DNA of 64,000 bases from Coprobacter tertius (lineage in GTDB: Bacteria; Bacteroidota; Bacteroidia; Bacteroidales; Coprobacteraceae). The notes under the pieces are model-generated. The model saw only the letters and a program-made list of their open reading frames with translations. It was not told where the DNA came from and did no database searches. Each line of letters starts with the position of its first letter. Position 1 is the first letter of the stretch. Of this stretch, positions 28,457-36,897 are shown one piece after another. Made by a program: the position numbers and the translations under genes. The DNA lies in assembly GCF_024330105.1 (NCBI RefSeq), contig NZ_JANDHW010000002.1, positions 1 through 64,000 on the forward strand, written 5' to 3'.

Positions 28457-28966
28457 ATGAAAGTAAATATGTTATTAGCGGCAATTGTATTAGGTATGTC
28501 GATTTATTGTTTTGGCGATAATAAAGTTTCTTCAGATATACAACCTCGACAATCGAAAATTGAGTCGAAAGATACTGTTGTTAATGTGTCGGAACATTTT
28601 GCCATTTTATACCGAAAATATGATAATGATTTTAAGTTATGGTATAATCCGTATATCATACGTCTGAAAGAGAACGATACGGTTAAAATAGCTGGTTTTT
28701 CTTATGAAAATGGAGGTGAATTGGATTTGCGTATCTCTCCCAGTAAAAGATTTGTTGTGCTGGATAATATTATAAAAGGTTATGTAGAAGACGGAGTTGA
28801 AAAAATATTGCATGAAAATTATCTGTGTGATATAATAGACCTTGAACAAAGTACTGTCGTTGTTGGCAGTATGCAAACACATTGTGGAGGAGAGTGGGAT
28901 GAAGATGACAGGTGGGTAGATGGAGGTAAAATTATCTTTGATGGTAGTTTGTTGAAGAAGAAATAG
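28457..28966 (+). CDS. Exported immunity-protein candidate
   Basis: This 169-residue protein has an N-terminal signal (MKVNMLLAAIVLGMSIYCFG), which could be a lipobox (SIYC) or an ordinary signal peptide. The mature part is beta-rich (FKLWYNPYIIRLKENDTVKI, GGELDLRISPSKRFVVLD, THCGGEWDEDDRWVDGG) with no recognised family. Position directly after the lysozyme-like effector parallels the DUF3828-like lipoprotein after the first effector. It may neutralise a wall-degrading enzyme in the periplasm; this is inferred only from order and export. Confidence 0.55.
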   Translation: MKVNMLLAAIVLGMSIYCFGDNKVSSDIQPRQSKIESKDTVVNVSEHFAILYRKYDNDFKLWYNPYIIRLKENDTVKIAGFSYENGGELDLRISPSKRFVVLDNIIKGYVEDGVEKILHENYLCDIIDLEQSTVVVGSMQTHCGGEWDEDDRWVDGGKIIFDGSLLKKK

Positions 28967-28981
28967 ATATGATAAATATAG

Positions 28982-29149
28982 TTGATAAACGCTGAGTACT
29001 TCTTGAAATTAGTTGGTATATGGACTACTGATGGTGAAAATTTGCCAGAAATTAAGGTCAAAGTTGAAGATATATTTTCATGGCAATTGTCTAAAAGAAT
29101 AAGATGCATCAACGAGGTTGTTTTTAAAATAAAAATTAATAAAAACTGA
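28982..29149 (+). pseudogene. Possible gene remnant
   Basis: An open frame of 55 codons starting with TTG reads AEYFLKLVGIWTTDGENLPE and later EDIFSWQLSKRIRCINEVV, then stops. The composition is protein-like, but there is no ATG, signal or family. It is likely the end of a third, lost immunity or effector gene at the right edge of the island. Confidence 0.35.
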
Positions 29150-29162
29150 CGGCATTACAAAA

Positions 29163-29200
29163 AAATAAGGCATCCCATCACAGGATGCCTTATTTTTTGT
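29163..29200. terminator. Bidirectional terminator
   Basis: AAATAAGGCATCC, loop CATCACA, GGATGCCTTATTT form a perfect 13-bp stem flanked by A- and T-runs. It terminates both the rightward effector island and the leftward GH13 operon. Confidence 0.9.
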
Positions 29201-29205
29201 AATTT

Positions 29206-31050
29206 CTAATATTCGAAAATGTAAAGAGCCCGGGGGCCGAAGGTCATTTCGGGAGCAAAGGCGATCATGTCTCCCGAAAGAATATCGTGCAGACGGGTGA
29301 CATTTTTCAGTATTTCCCCGTAGCGGTTCATGGTAACGGTAATTTCACGGTCGTTACCGTTCATAATTACCAATACATGTTTATTTCCGTAACTCCGTTG
29401 GTATACATACAATCCGTTAGTGGGCATAAAATGCAGTAATTTTCCTTTCGCTAAGACTTCGTTTCCTTTTCTCCATTTTAGTAAAGCTCTTATAAAATTA
29501 AACGCTTCGTTTTGCATGGGGGTACGGTCTGCCGCTATAAAATCATTTACTTTGTCTCCGGGGAATCCTCCGGGGAAATCGAGACGTATCAATCCGTCGC
29601 TTTCTTTTTTACTTCCGTGCATGAGTATTTCCGTTCCGTAGTAAATTTGTGGTACGCCCCGGGTTGTAAGCAAAAATGCGATGGCTTGTTTAAAGAATCC
29701 CAGGTTTTTGGGCATCGATAGTAGAAAACGGTCGGTATCGTGGTTGTCGAGGAAGGTAAGTACCGACATCGGATCAGGGTACATAAAATCCATCGCTAAT
29801 TTGTCGTACACGAGATTGAGTCCAGTCCAGGCATCGGTTTGTGCGGTGAACGCATCTCGTACGATTCCCTGTAAAGGAAAATCCATAACACTTTTCAGGT
29901 TCGAATTTCTTTTTGTATCGAGAATCGAATTTTTTTGCCAATAGGCGGCTCCTGCTTCGGTATTATACCAGCATTCACCTACGATATTGAAATGCGGATA
30001 TTCATGCATTACATCCTTACACCATTTCGACATACTATCGAAAAAAACATACGGATGGGTATCCATGCGTATGCCGTCTATACCGGCATATTCTATCCAC
30101 CATATACTGTTTTGAGTGAGGTATTTCATCAGGTGCGGATTATGCTGGTTGAGGTCGGGCATTGTTTCTACAAACCATCCCTTGTCGGTAATATCCTTAT
30201 CGTATTGAGATACATACGGATCGAAATGAGGGGTGAGGCGGTATGAGGTTTGTACATAACCATCCGGAAAATTAAACCAATTATGCCAAGGGCGATCGAG
30301 AAACCAGATATGTTCGCTGCCGCAGTGATTGAAAATCATATCCATGACCACTTTCATACCCCTGTCATGACATTTTTGTATGAGGCCTTTGTAATATTCG
30401 TTTGTCCCGAACCTCGGATCTACTTTGTAGTAATCGGTGGTTGCATAACCATGGTATGATCCGCCCGGCATATCGTTTTCGAGGACCGGATTCAGCCAGA
30501 TAGCGGTAACGCCGAGGTCTTGTAAGTAATCGAGATGTTTTTCTATTCCCTGAAGATCGCCTCCGTGCCTGGCATTGGGATCATTACGGTTAACCGGAGA
30601 AGGGAAACGCATACTTTTTATGACATTCGTTTTCGGATCTCCATCGGCAAAACGGTCGGGCATGATAAGATACAGTACGTCTGAGGCATCGAATCCGGCT
30701 CGTTCCTCAGGATGTTTTTCTCTCTTATGCAATGTATAGCGATAGGTATATTTTTCTTTTCCTTTATTGAATTTCAAATCAAAAGTTCCCGGTTGTGCAA
30801 CATCCGATACATTCAGGTAAAGAAACAGATAATTGGGGCTTTCAGCCTTTACAATACTGTCGAGTCTTACACCCGGATAGTCTAATGTAACACTGGCATC
30901 CCCGATACCTGGGCCGTAAACCATGATTTGTAACTCTTTTTCCTGCATACCTGTCCACCAGAATGCAGGATCGATACGGTTTATTTTCAGGGCAGTAAAT
31001 CCCGGAGTCGTAACGAAAGCGATTATTAAAAATAGGAGGATTCTTTTCAT
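29206..31050 (-). CDS. GH13 alpha-amylase family enzyme (cyclomaltodextrinase/SusA-like)
   Basis: This 614-residue periplasmic enzyme hydrolyses alpha-glucans or maltooligosaccharides. It has a signal peptide (ILLFLIIAFVTTPGFTA), an N-terminal beta-domain as in cyclomaltodextrinase/neopullulanase (WWTGMQEKELQIMVYG, residues 31-46), and a GH13 barrel. Catalytic residues visible are Asp330 in GIRMD, Glu359 in IVGEC, and Asp438 in FLDNHD. It resembles Bacteroides SusA-type neopullulanase, but no susC/D transporter genes are adjacent. The paired (alpha/alpha)6 hydrolase upstream is 20 nt away, so the two form an alpha-glucan-processing operon. Confidence 0.88.
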   Translation of the reverse strand: MKRILLFLIIAFVTTPGFTALKINRIDPAFWWTGMQEKELQIMVYGPGIGDASVTLDYPGVRLDSIVKAESPNYLFLYLNVSDVAQPGTFDLKFNKGKEKYTYRYTLHKREKHPEERAGFDASDVLYLIMPDRFADGDPKTNVIKSMRFPSPVNRNDPNARHGGDLQGIEKHLDYLQDLGVTAIWLNPVLENDMPGGSYHGYATTDYYKVDPRFGTNEYYKGLIQKCHDRGMKVVMDMIFNHCGSEHIWFLDRPWHNWFNFPDGYVQTSYRLTPHFDPYVSQYDKDITDKGWFVETMPDLNQHNPHLMKYLTQNSIWWIEYAGIDGIRMDTHPYVFFDSMSKWCKDVMHEYPHFNIVGECWYNTEAGAAYWQKNSILDTKRNSNLKSVMDFPLQGIVRDAFTAQTDAWTGLNLVYDKLAMDFMYPDPMSVLTFLDNHDTDRFLLSMPKNLGFFKQAIAFLLTTRGVPQIYYGTEILMHGSKKESDGLIRLDFPGGFPGDKVNDFIAADRTPMQNEAFNFIRALLKWRKGNEVLAKGKLLHFMPTNGLYVYQRSYGNKHVLVIMNGNDREITVTMNRYGEILKNVTRLHDILSGDMIAFAPEMTFGPRALYIFEY

Positions 31051-31070
31051 ATCGTTTAATTTTCTGAAAT

Positions 31071-33821
31071 TTAGTCGTTTTTAGGGAAAACAGCCGGCGG
31101 GAACAGTCGGATAAACGAACTGTCTTTGGCTTTTCGTAAACGTATTGCGTCGATAAATGCACGATTTATTTCTCCATTCATATTTTCATTTTGAGAGGGA
31201 TTAAACCGTATCGATATTCGATTTTGATCGGGACCGAAGGCTACGGTTACCGGATTGGAGTAACCCCAGTTCGACCATTCGTCTTTTCCTCGCTGAGGCA
31301 TTACCAATGGCCCGGCCAGCTGTCCGTTTACATAAAGCGAGCGAATGGCACAGGCGTTTTGCGTATTGATAGGACCGCTACCATTACTATACCTTACATC
31401 TATATACCAGCATCCCGGTTGGGGGATATGAATGGGGATATCGATTCTCACATTTTTTGTTTTTGTTATTTCGATAAATCCTTTTCCCGAATATCCCTGA
31501 TAATTCGATTTTTCGATGGGTGCGTATTGTTCCGCTTCGAGAATAATTTCTTGGTTTTCAGGCAAAATGGTGATAGGCATACCGGTAAATCCCGTTAGGT
31601 TTCGTATATTGGTAGCCGTTATAGCGATACGTGTAAATTGTGAAATATCGGGTAACGGGTATATCGGGTTTTGTATATCACCTTGTTTTTTCCCGTCGAT
31701 CCAGAGTGTATATCGGTTTTCGTTGGAAAAATTATCGATAATTACGGAATCTTTATCGGTAGAAAGTCTCAGAAGAGTTGTTGCTGGCATAAATTCTACC
31801 GGTTGCATATTGATAGACCGGTCTTTTTTATCATTATCGGACAAGGCGATATCGATATGATGTTTTCCCGTAAGGGTGGCGGGGAAAACATGTTTGCGCG
31901 ACGAATGCCCGTCGATACTAAATTTTTCGATATGATTTCCCGTTCCGATGATACTCATGCTCAGTGTCGTATTTCGATATTTGAAATTGTCGATGGTCTT
32001 TTTACCAGGCATCGATGACGGAACGAAAGGAGTGAAATGAATGCCATCGGGTTCGAATTGCATTCCGAAATATAACCGGTAAATCATAGCAATGTTTCCC
32101 GAAAGACTCCAAAGCATTTTATCCGAATTAACGGCCGATCCTTTGAAATCACCGGTAGAAGCGACAAACAATTCCTTATTAGTCGTAAATAGAGCAGCTG
32201 CACGATATAAAGCTCCCAGTCCTGTAATAACTGAAGTCTTGTTTCCGGCTTTAGCCGAAGCCAGATTCCAATAAGATTGAACAAAGGGCCATACGGCATT
32301 ATTATGATACGGTTTTATATCGGGTATTTGAGGCGAAATGCTGGTCGCTCCGTATTCTGTGACCGGTATGCCGGCAACGATTCGGGCTGCCTGATGTTGG
32401 TCGGCTACGCCGAATAACACACTCAGAGACTCGCCGAGATTATCGGCTCCGGGAGATAGAAGAGGGTATATGCCACCGTATAGGTATTGTCCGTAATATC
32501 CTTTATCTTCCATCCAGAGATTTTGGTTGATCACTTTTTTTAGTATTTCGGCTTGTTTTTCATATGGTTTGGCATCGAGTCCGAGAATAGATGCCATTTC
32601 TCCCAGAATGGCATACGTGCGGTAATGTACTACATTCGTTCCTAAACAAAGGGACTGGTATATATCTACCGGTTGCATCCATCGGGGATACGATTGTTCC
32701 CTCCAGTCGAGGTATGACTGTTCTCCCCTCATTAGCCCCGTTGCCGGATCTTTTATGGTATATTGATCTTCCTGGGCCGAATTGCGAATGATTTCGAAAG
32801 CATACAACAACCATTCTTTGTTACCGGTAATTTTGTAAATTTCCCAGGCAGCGATACTCCACACCATGCGATCGGTCGATACGGGCCATGCACCACCCGT
32901 ACCTGTATCTTGTATAATCCGATTGTCTTTTACTTTTGCGCGCAGGCTTTTTATTGCGGCATCGGGGTGGATATAAGCCAACGCGAGGTAGATAGAATAG
33001 CTGATATCTCTTGTCCACACGCCATCCCAGGCGGCACCGGCTCGTAACGTTCCGTCAGGACGTATGTCGTCGATAAGTTCATCGATCGACATATTGTAAA
33101 GGGCGTCTATCAGTAACTGGTCCGAGTGATATCCCGGAAATGCCGATAAATCGTTTCGGCGTTTCCAGTTATTGAATTTTTCAGGATTGTTCTCGACCGG
33201 GTTCAGAATCAGAGTCGTTTCATATATTCCGTCACCGTTTGTATCCGATAACGTCATTTCCGGTTTCCCGTATAAGTTTTCGAAATCCCAGGTAAGCGGC
33301 TCGCTACTGCCGGCAATATATACTCCCTTAAAATCGTTTTTATAAATAATATCTCCGGTAGGGGTGGTATAAGAGCCTTTTTCTGCAAAAGATCGCAACA
33401 TGGGGTTCATATCTACCCTGACAGTCCATCTTGTATTTTCGGGTAAAGAAGGACGTTGTGGTAGAGATGTGTCTGTAATCGTATCTTTTTCACCAAATAC
33501 GAATATTGGAGAGAGGGATTCCCCGTTTTCCGGGTCGAGAACCAGCTTGTGGTTAATACCGGCCGGGAATTCGTTGTCCCGGCTGTTAATACTGAATTTA
33601 AACTCTATTTCGGGAGAAGCTTGATTTGCCGGACTCTGATAGTCTGAGATGATCTCGTCGGGCGATATGGCTACGGCTTTGTATTTTCCCTGAATCACCC
33701 GGTTGTTATATACGGTAAAAGTTTTTCCCTGATAGATCACGTCGTTATTATTTTCGCGGGAACAGGCCGAGAAAAGCAGAATGCCGATTGCAGCCCATCC
33801 GAAAGCTTTATTTATCATCAT
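31071..33821 (-). CDS. (alpha/alpha)6-barrel glycoside hydrolase lipoprotein with C-terminal CBM-like domain
   Basis: The ATG at 33821 (MMINKAFGWAAIGILLFSAC) gives a lipoprotein of about 916 residues with lipobox FSAC. The open frame extends to 33950 but would overlap the divergent radical SAM gene and its promoter, so it is rejected as start. The central region (GAAWDGVWTRDISYSIYLAL, RWMQPVDIYQSLCLGTNVVHY, WSLSGNIAMIYRLYFG) is typical of six-hairpin glycosidases in the MGH1/GH63-like group. The last third holds a beta-domain beginning EAEQYAPI, like CBM35/6 modules. It is 20 nt upstream of the GH13 gene. Exact substrate is unknown; an alpha-linked glucan or related sugar fits the operon. Confidence 0.75.
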   Translation of the reverse strand: MMINKAFGWAAIGILLFSACSRENNNDVIYQGKTFTVYNNRVIQGKYKAVAISPDEIISDYQSPANQASPEIEFKFSINSRDNEFPAGINHKLVLDPENGESLSPIFVFGEKDTITDTSLPQRPSLPENTRWTVRVDMNPMLRSFAEKGSYTTPTGDIIYKNDFKGVYIAGSSEPLTWDFENLYGKPEMTLSDTNGDGIYETTLILNPVENNPEKFNNWKRRNDLSAFPGYHSDQLLIDALYNMSIDELIDDIRPDGTLRAGAAWDGVWTRDISYSIYLALAYIHPDAAIKSLRAKVKDNRIIQDTGTGGAWPVSTDRMVWSIAAWEIYKITGNKEWLLYAFEIIRNSAQEDQYTIKDPATGLMRGEQSYLDWREQSYPRWMQPVDIYQSLCLGTNVVHYRTYAILGEMASILGLDAKPYEKQAEILKKVINQNLWMEDKGYYGQYLYGGIYPLLSPGADNLGESLSVLFGVADQHQAARIVAGIPVTEYGATSISPQIPDIKPYHNNAVWPFVQSYWNLASAKAGNKTSVITGLGALYRAAALFTTNKELFVASTGDFKGSAVNSDKMLWSLSGNIAMIYRLYFGMQFEPDGIHFTPFVPSSMPGKKTIDNFKYRNTTLSMSIIGTGNHIEKFSIDGHSSRKHVFPATLTGKHHIDIALSDNDKKDRSINMQPVEFMPATTLLRLSTDKDSVIIDNFSNENRYTLWIDGKKQGDIQNPIYPLPDISQFTRIAITATNIRNLTGFTGMPITILPENQEIILEAEQYAPIEKSNYQGYSGKGFIEITKTKNVRIDIPIHIPQPGCWYIDVRYSNGSGPINTQNACAIRSLYVNGQLAGPLVMPQRGKDEWSNWGYSNPVTVAFGPDQNRISIRFNPSQNENMNGEINRAFIDAIRLRKAKDSSFIRLFPPAVFPKND

Positions 33822-33884
33822 AACAAGGTTTATTGTTTGCTGTAAAACAACCGGAGAATGTGAATAGTTCGTGAAGTGTTCCCG

Positions 33885-33916
33885 TTTGCGGATATGAGGG
33901 TAAAACAATACCTTTG
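33885..33916 (+). promoter_or_regulatory. Consensus Bacteroidetes promoter for the radical SAM gene
   Basis: TTTG at 33885-33888 is separated by exactly 20 nt from TACCTTTG at 33909-33916, a full match to TTTG-N19-21-TAnnTTTG. The ATG at 33934 begins 18 nt after the -7 element, so the mRNA should have a leader of only about ten bases. Confidence 0.8.
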
Positions 33917-33933
33917 TACGAAAATGAATCGAT

Positions 33934-36123
33934 ATGGAAAATGTCAGCATCCTGCTTGTTACTCCTCCTTTTACGCAACTGAATACTCCTTATCCGGCTA
34001 CAGCGTACCTGAAAGGATTTCTGAATACGATCGATATACGATCGGCACAAACCGATCTGGGATTGGAAGTAATATTGCGCCTTTTTTCTTCAGACGGATT
34101 GCGTGACTTTTTTTCTTATATCGACAAGTCGTCTGTTACTAAAGTTGGCGGTATTGCTGCCCGGGTATCGGATATGCGCGAGTCGTATATTTCTACGATA
34201 GATATGGCTATCTCTTATTTACAAGGTAGAGACCGGTCGCTGGCTTATCTGATTTGTGACGGCGATTTTTTACCGGGTATACGGCGTTACGATGATCCCG
34301 ATGATCTGGAATGGGCGTTTGGGACAATGGGTATTCAAGATAAAGCCCGACATCTCGTAACACAGTATCTCGAAGATATTTCTTCTTTGATAACTGCTGT
34401 AGATCCTTCTTTCGGATTCAGTCGGTATGCCGAGCATCTCGGTCGTTCGGCTTCTTCTTTTGACGAACTATTCGGTGAATTGCGCAAAACGCCGACTTAT
34501 ATCGATCGATTGATGCTGGAAATTCTCGATGAAAAAATAGCCTGTTACCGTCCTTTATGGTTAGGATTTTCGGTTCCATTTCCCGGTAATCTGTACAGCG
34601 CTTTCCGCTGTGCTGCTCATGTGAGGAAAAATTATCCGCATATTCGCATCGAAATGGGAGGCGGTTTCCCGACTACCGAATTGAGACAACTTTCCGATCC
34701 CCGGGTTTTCGATTTTTTCCATTACATAACACTCGACGACGGAGAATTGCCCTTATTACGCTTATTAAGTGGTAATGAAGAGAATCTGGTGCGTACTTTT
34801 TTGCAGGAAAATGGAAATGTCGTATACCGTGATTCCCGGGAACCGGATATTCCTATGTGTGAACGAGGAGTGCCCGACTACGAAGGTTTACCATTAGATA
34901 AATATCTTTCGGTAATCGAGATGATAAATCCGATGCATGCCTTGTGGAGTAACGGGCGTTGGAACAAACTGACGCTTGCGCACGGGTGTTACTGGGGAAA
35001 ATGTGCGTTCTGTGACGGTTCTCTCGATTATATCGGCCGTTATGAACCTTTGAGTGCTTCCGAGATTGTCGATCGCATGGAAGTTTTGTTGCGAAAAACG
35101 GGTGAGCGAGGTTTTCATTTTGTCGATGAGGCGGCTCCTCCCGTTTTACTGAAAGAGTTGTCTTTAGAGTTGATTCGCAGAAAGATGACCGTCGTTTGGT
35201 GGACGAATATACGTTTTGAAAAGAGTTTTACAAAAGACCTTTGCCGATTAATGAAGCGTGCGGGTTGTATTGCTGTTTCAGGAGGACAAGAGACAGCTTC
35301 CGACCGGCTTTTGAAATTGATAAATAAAGGGGTATCTGTTGCTCAGGTAGCCCGTGTGACCGATAATTTTATGCAAGCCGGAATCATGGTGCATGCTTAC
35401 TTGATGTATGGTTTCCCGTCTCAAACGACACAGGAAACCATTGATTCTCTCGAGATTGTCAGACAACTTTTTTTGAACGGGCTGGTACAATCGGCTTTTT
35501 GGCATCGTTTTGCACTTACAGCGCATAGTCCTGTCGGAAAAGCTCCGGAGAAGTATTCGGTGCGTATTACCGAACCTCCTTTTGGCGGTTTTGCCCGAAA
35601 CGATATGGAGTTTGAAGATAAGAAAGGTGCAGATCATAGTCTTTTCGGAGAAGGATTACGCCGATCTTTGTATAATTATATGCGTGGTGCGGGTTTCGAT
35701 ATTCCTTTGCAAAAATGGTTCGACTGTTCGGTTCCCCGTACTTCCATTCCTCCTAATTACATCGAACGTTTGTTGAATATCGGGGAGAAGGATACGATTG
35801 AAAAGGCCGGTCATCTCAGGCTGTTTTGGCCGGATATTGTTTTGCCGTGCGTAACGCAGACAAGCCGGAAGAATAAAGAAGGAAGACAGAATTCTGTCTA
35901 TGTCGTTTTTCGTTTTAAAAACGATGATATGAGTTTTCGGATTCGTGCTGACTGGGGAATCTGGATAGAAAAATATTTACGTAAAATGAGCAAAAGCCGG
36001 GATAATCTTTTTCTTTCCGACATGGAGGCTGATTTTGTTTCGAATCACTTGGGAGATTTTAACGCATTTTTGTCGTCACCTTTGTGGAATGCGCTACGTG
36101 AACAAGGATTATTGCTTGTATAA
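33934..36123 (+). CDS. Cobalamin-binding-type radical SAM protein
   Basis: This 729-residue cytoplasmic protein has an N-terminal B12-binding-like region (PPFTQLNTPYPATAYLKGF; LWLGFSVPFPGNLYSAF; IEMGGGFPTTELRQ) and a radical SAM core. The 4Fe-4S cysteines are in HGCYWGKCAFCDG, with spacing CX4CX2C rather than the textbook CX3CX2C. A later SGGQETASDRLLKLINKG, followed by MYGFPSQT, are the usual SAM-barrel strands. The substrate cannot be inferred; relatives methylate or rearrange natural products, lipids or tRNA. It is divergent from the glycosidase operon and followed 37 nt later by a GNAT gene. Confidence 0.85.
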   Translation: MENVSILLVTPPFTQLNTPYPATAYLKGFLNTIDIRSAQTDLGLEVILRLFSSDGLRDFFSYIDKSSVTKVGGIAARVSDMRESYISTIDMAISYLQGRDRSLAYLICDGDFLPGIRRYDDPDDLEWAFGTMGIQDKARHLVTQYLEDISSLITAVDPSFGFSRYAEHLGRSASSFDELFGELRKTPTYIDRLMLEILDEKIACYRPLWLGFSVPFPGNLYSAFRCAAHVRKNYPHIRIEMGGGFPTTELRQLSDPRVFDFFHYITLDDGELPLLRLLSGNEENLVRTFLQENGNVVYRDSREPDIPMCERGVPDYEGLPLDKYLSVIEMINPMHALWSNGRWNKLTLAHGCYWGKCAFCDGSLDYIGRYEPLSASEIVDRMEVLLRKTGERGFHFVDEAAPPVLLKELSLELIRRKMTVVWWTNIRFEKSFTKDLCRLMKRAGCIAVSGGQETASDRLLKLINKGVSVAQVARVTDNFMQAGIMVHAYLMYGFPSQTTQETIDSLEIVRQLFLNGLVQSAFWHRFALTAHSPVGKAPEKYSVRITEPPFGGFARNDMEFEDKKGADHSLFGEGLRRSLYNYMRGAGFDIPLQKWFDCSVPRTSIPPNYIERLLNIGEKDTIEKAGHLRLFWPDIVLPCVTQTSRKNKEGRQNSVYVVFRFKNDDMSFRIRADWGIWIEKYLRKMSKSRDNLFLSDMEADFVSNHLGDFNAFLSSPLWNALREQGLLLV

Positions 36124-36160
36124 GATGTTAAAAAAATAAATATTTAAAATTTTGAATTCG

Positions 36161-36691
36161 ATGGAAAAGGTCATGATCAATCATGAAAAACATTTTCTTT
36201 ATCCCGTATGGAGTGAATTATATGCCACGGCTTTCCCGGTTTTCGAGCAAAGAACCGGAGAGCAGCAAGAGTATGCATTTTCATGTTCCCAATATCGATT
36301 GACAGCCTATACGGATAACGGGCAGTTTATCGGATTCATCGCTTATTGGACATTCGATACCTATATTTATATCGAACATTTTGCAGTAGATACGGTACTT
36401 AGGGGTAAAGGATACGGTAGCCGTATCCTGAATGATTTTGTTGTCGGTAATCCGAAAACGGTGTTGTTGGAGATCGATCCGGTAGTGGATGAAGTTTCTG
36501 CTGCCCGGTTGAAATTTTATCGACGATGCGGATTTTACGAAAATGAATTTCCGCATATTCACCCTCCGTACAGAATAGGTTGTTCTGGTCATTCACTGGT
36601 GGTTTTGTCAGGCGGAAGGAAGATTTCCGGAGAAGAATATGATCGGTTTGCAGAGGATTTAAAAGTGCAAGTAATGGGTATTCCAAAGTGA
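36161..36691 (+). CDS. GNAT-family N-acetyltransferase
   Basis: This protein of about 176 residues starts at ATG 36161 (MEKVMINHEKHF). A TTG at 36152 is possible but less likely. The acetyl-CoA signature is the IEHFAVDTVLRGKGYGSRIL stretch, with the RGKGYGSR pyrophosphate loop (Q/RxxGxG/A type). AARLKFYRRCGF is the conserved end of the fold. Acceptor unknown. It follows the radical SAM gene closely and may be in its transcript; no functional link is evident. Confidence 0.85.
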   Translation: MEKVMINHEKHFLYPVWSELYATAFPVFEQRTGEQQEYAFSCSQYRLTAYTDNGQFIGFIAYWTFDTYIYIEHFAVDTVLRGKGYGSRILNDFVVGNPKTVLLEIDPVVDEVSAARLKFYRRCGFYENEFPHIHPPYRIGCSGHSLVVLSGGRKISGEEYDRFAEDLKVQVMGIPK

Positions 36692-36790
36692 TTCTCCCTG
36701 ACGCTCGAGAATGACAGAGAATACTGTTCAGGTTAGTAGGGGCTATCGCTCAGGATGGCAGACGGTAATTCCGAATGACAGGAGGGCTCG
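36692..36790. repeat. Candidate dispersed intergenic repeat
   Basis: The segment contains CTCGAGAATGACAGAG and a further GAATGACAGGAGGG. On the opposite strand these read CTGTCATTC-type cores, similar to CCCTGTCATGTTGAGCG near position 133. Such cores are spread through intergenic DNA of many Bacteroidales. No gene is visible. Confidence 0.4.
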
Positions 36791-36839
36791 GAATAAAAGT
36801 GTAAAATTCTACAATGAAAATGAGTGACAGAGTAAAAAA

Positions 36840-36884
36840 GGACAGGGGTGGCTTATTTTAAATAAGCCACCCCTGTCCTTTTTT
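36840..36884. terminator. Strong bidirectional terminator (GNAT / gdhA)
   Basis: A 19-bp inverted repeat (left arm 36840-36858 beginning GGACAGGGGTGG; right arm 36860-36878 ending CACCCCTGTCC) is flanked by A6 and T6 tracts. It serves both the rightward GNAT gene and the leftward gdhA gene. Confidence 0.92.
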
Positions 36885-36897
36885 ATGGTGATAGTAT

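Noticed and set aside
24853-28966. Prophage lysis cassette
   Set aside because: The lysozyme is lambda R-like, but no holin, spanin or phage structural genes are present. The N-terminal repeats and paired lipoproteins fit effector/immunity better.
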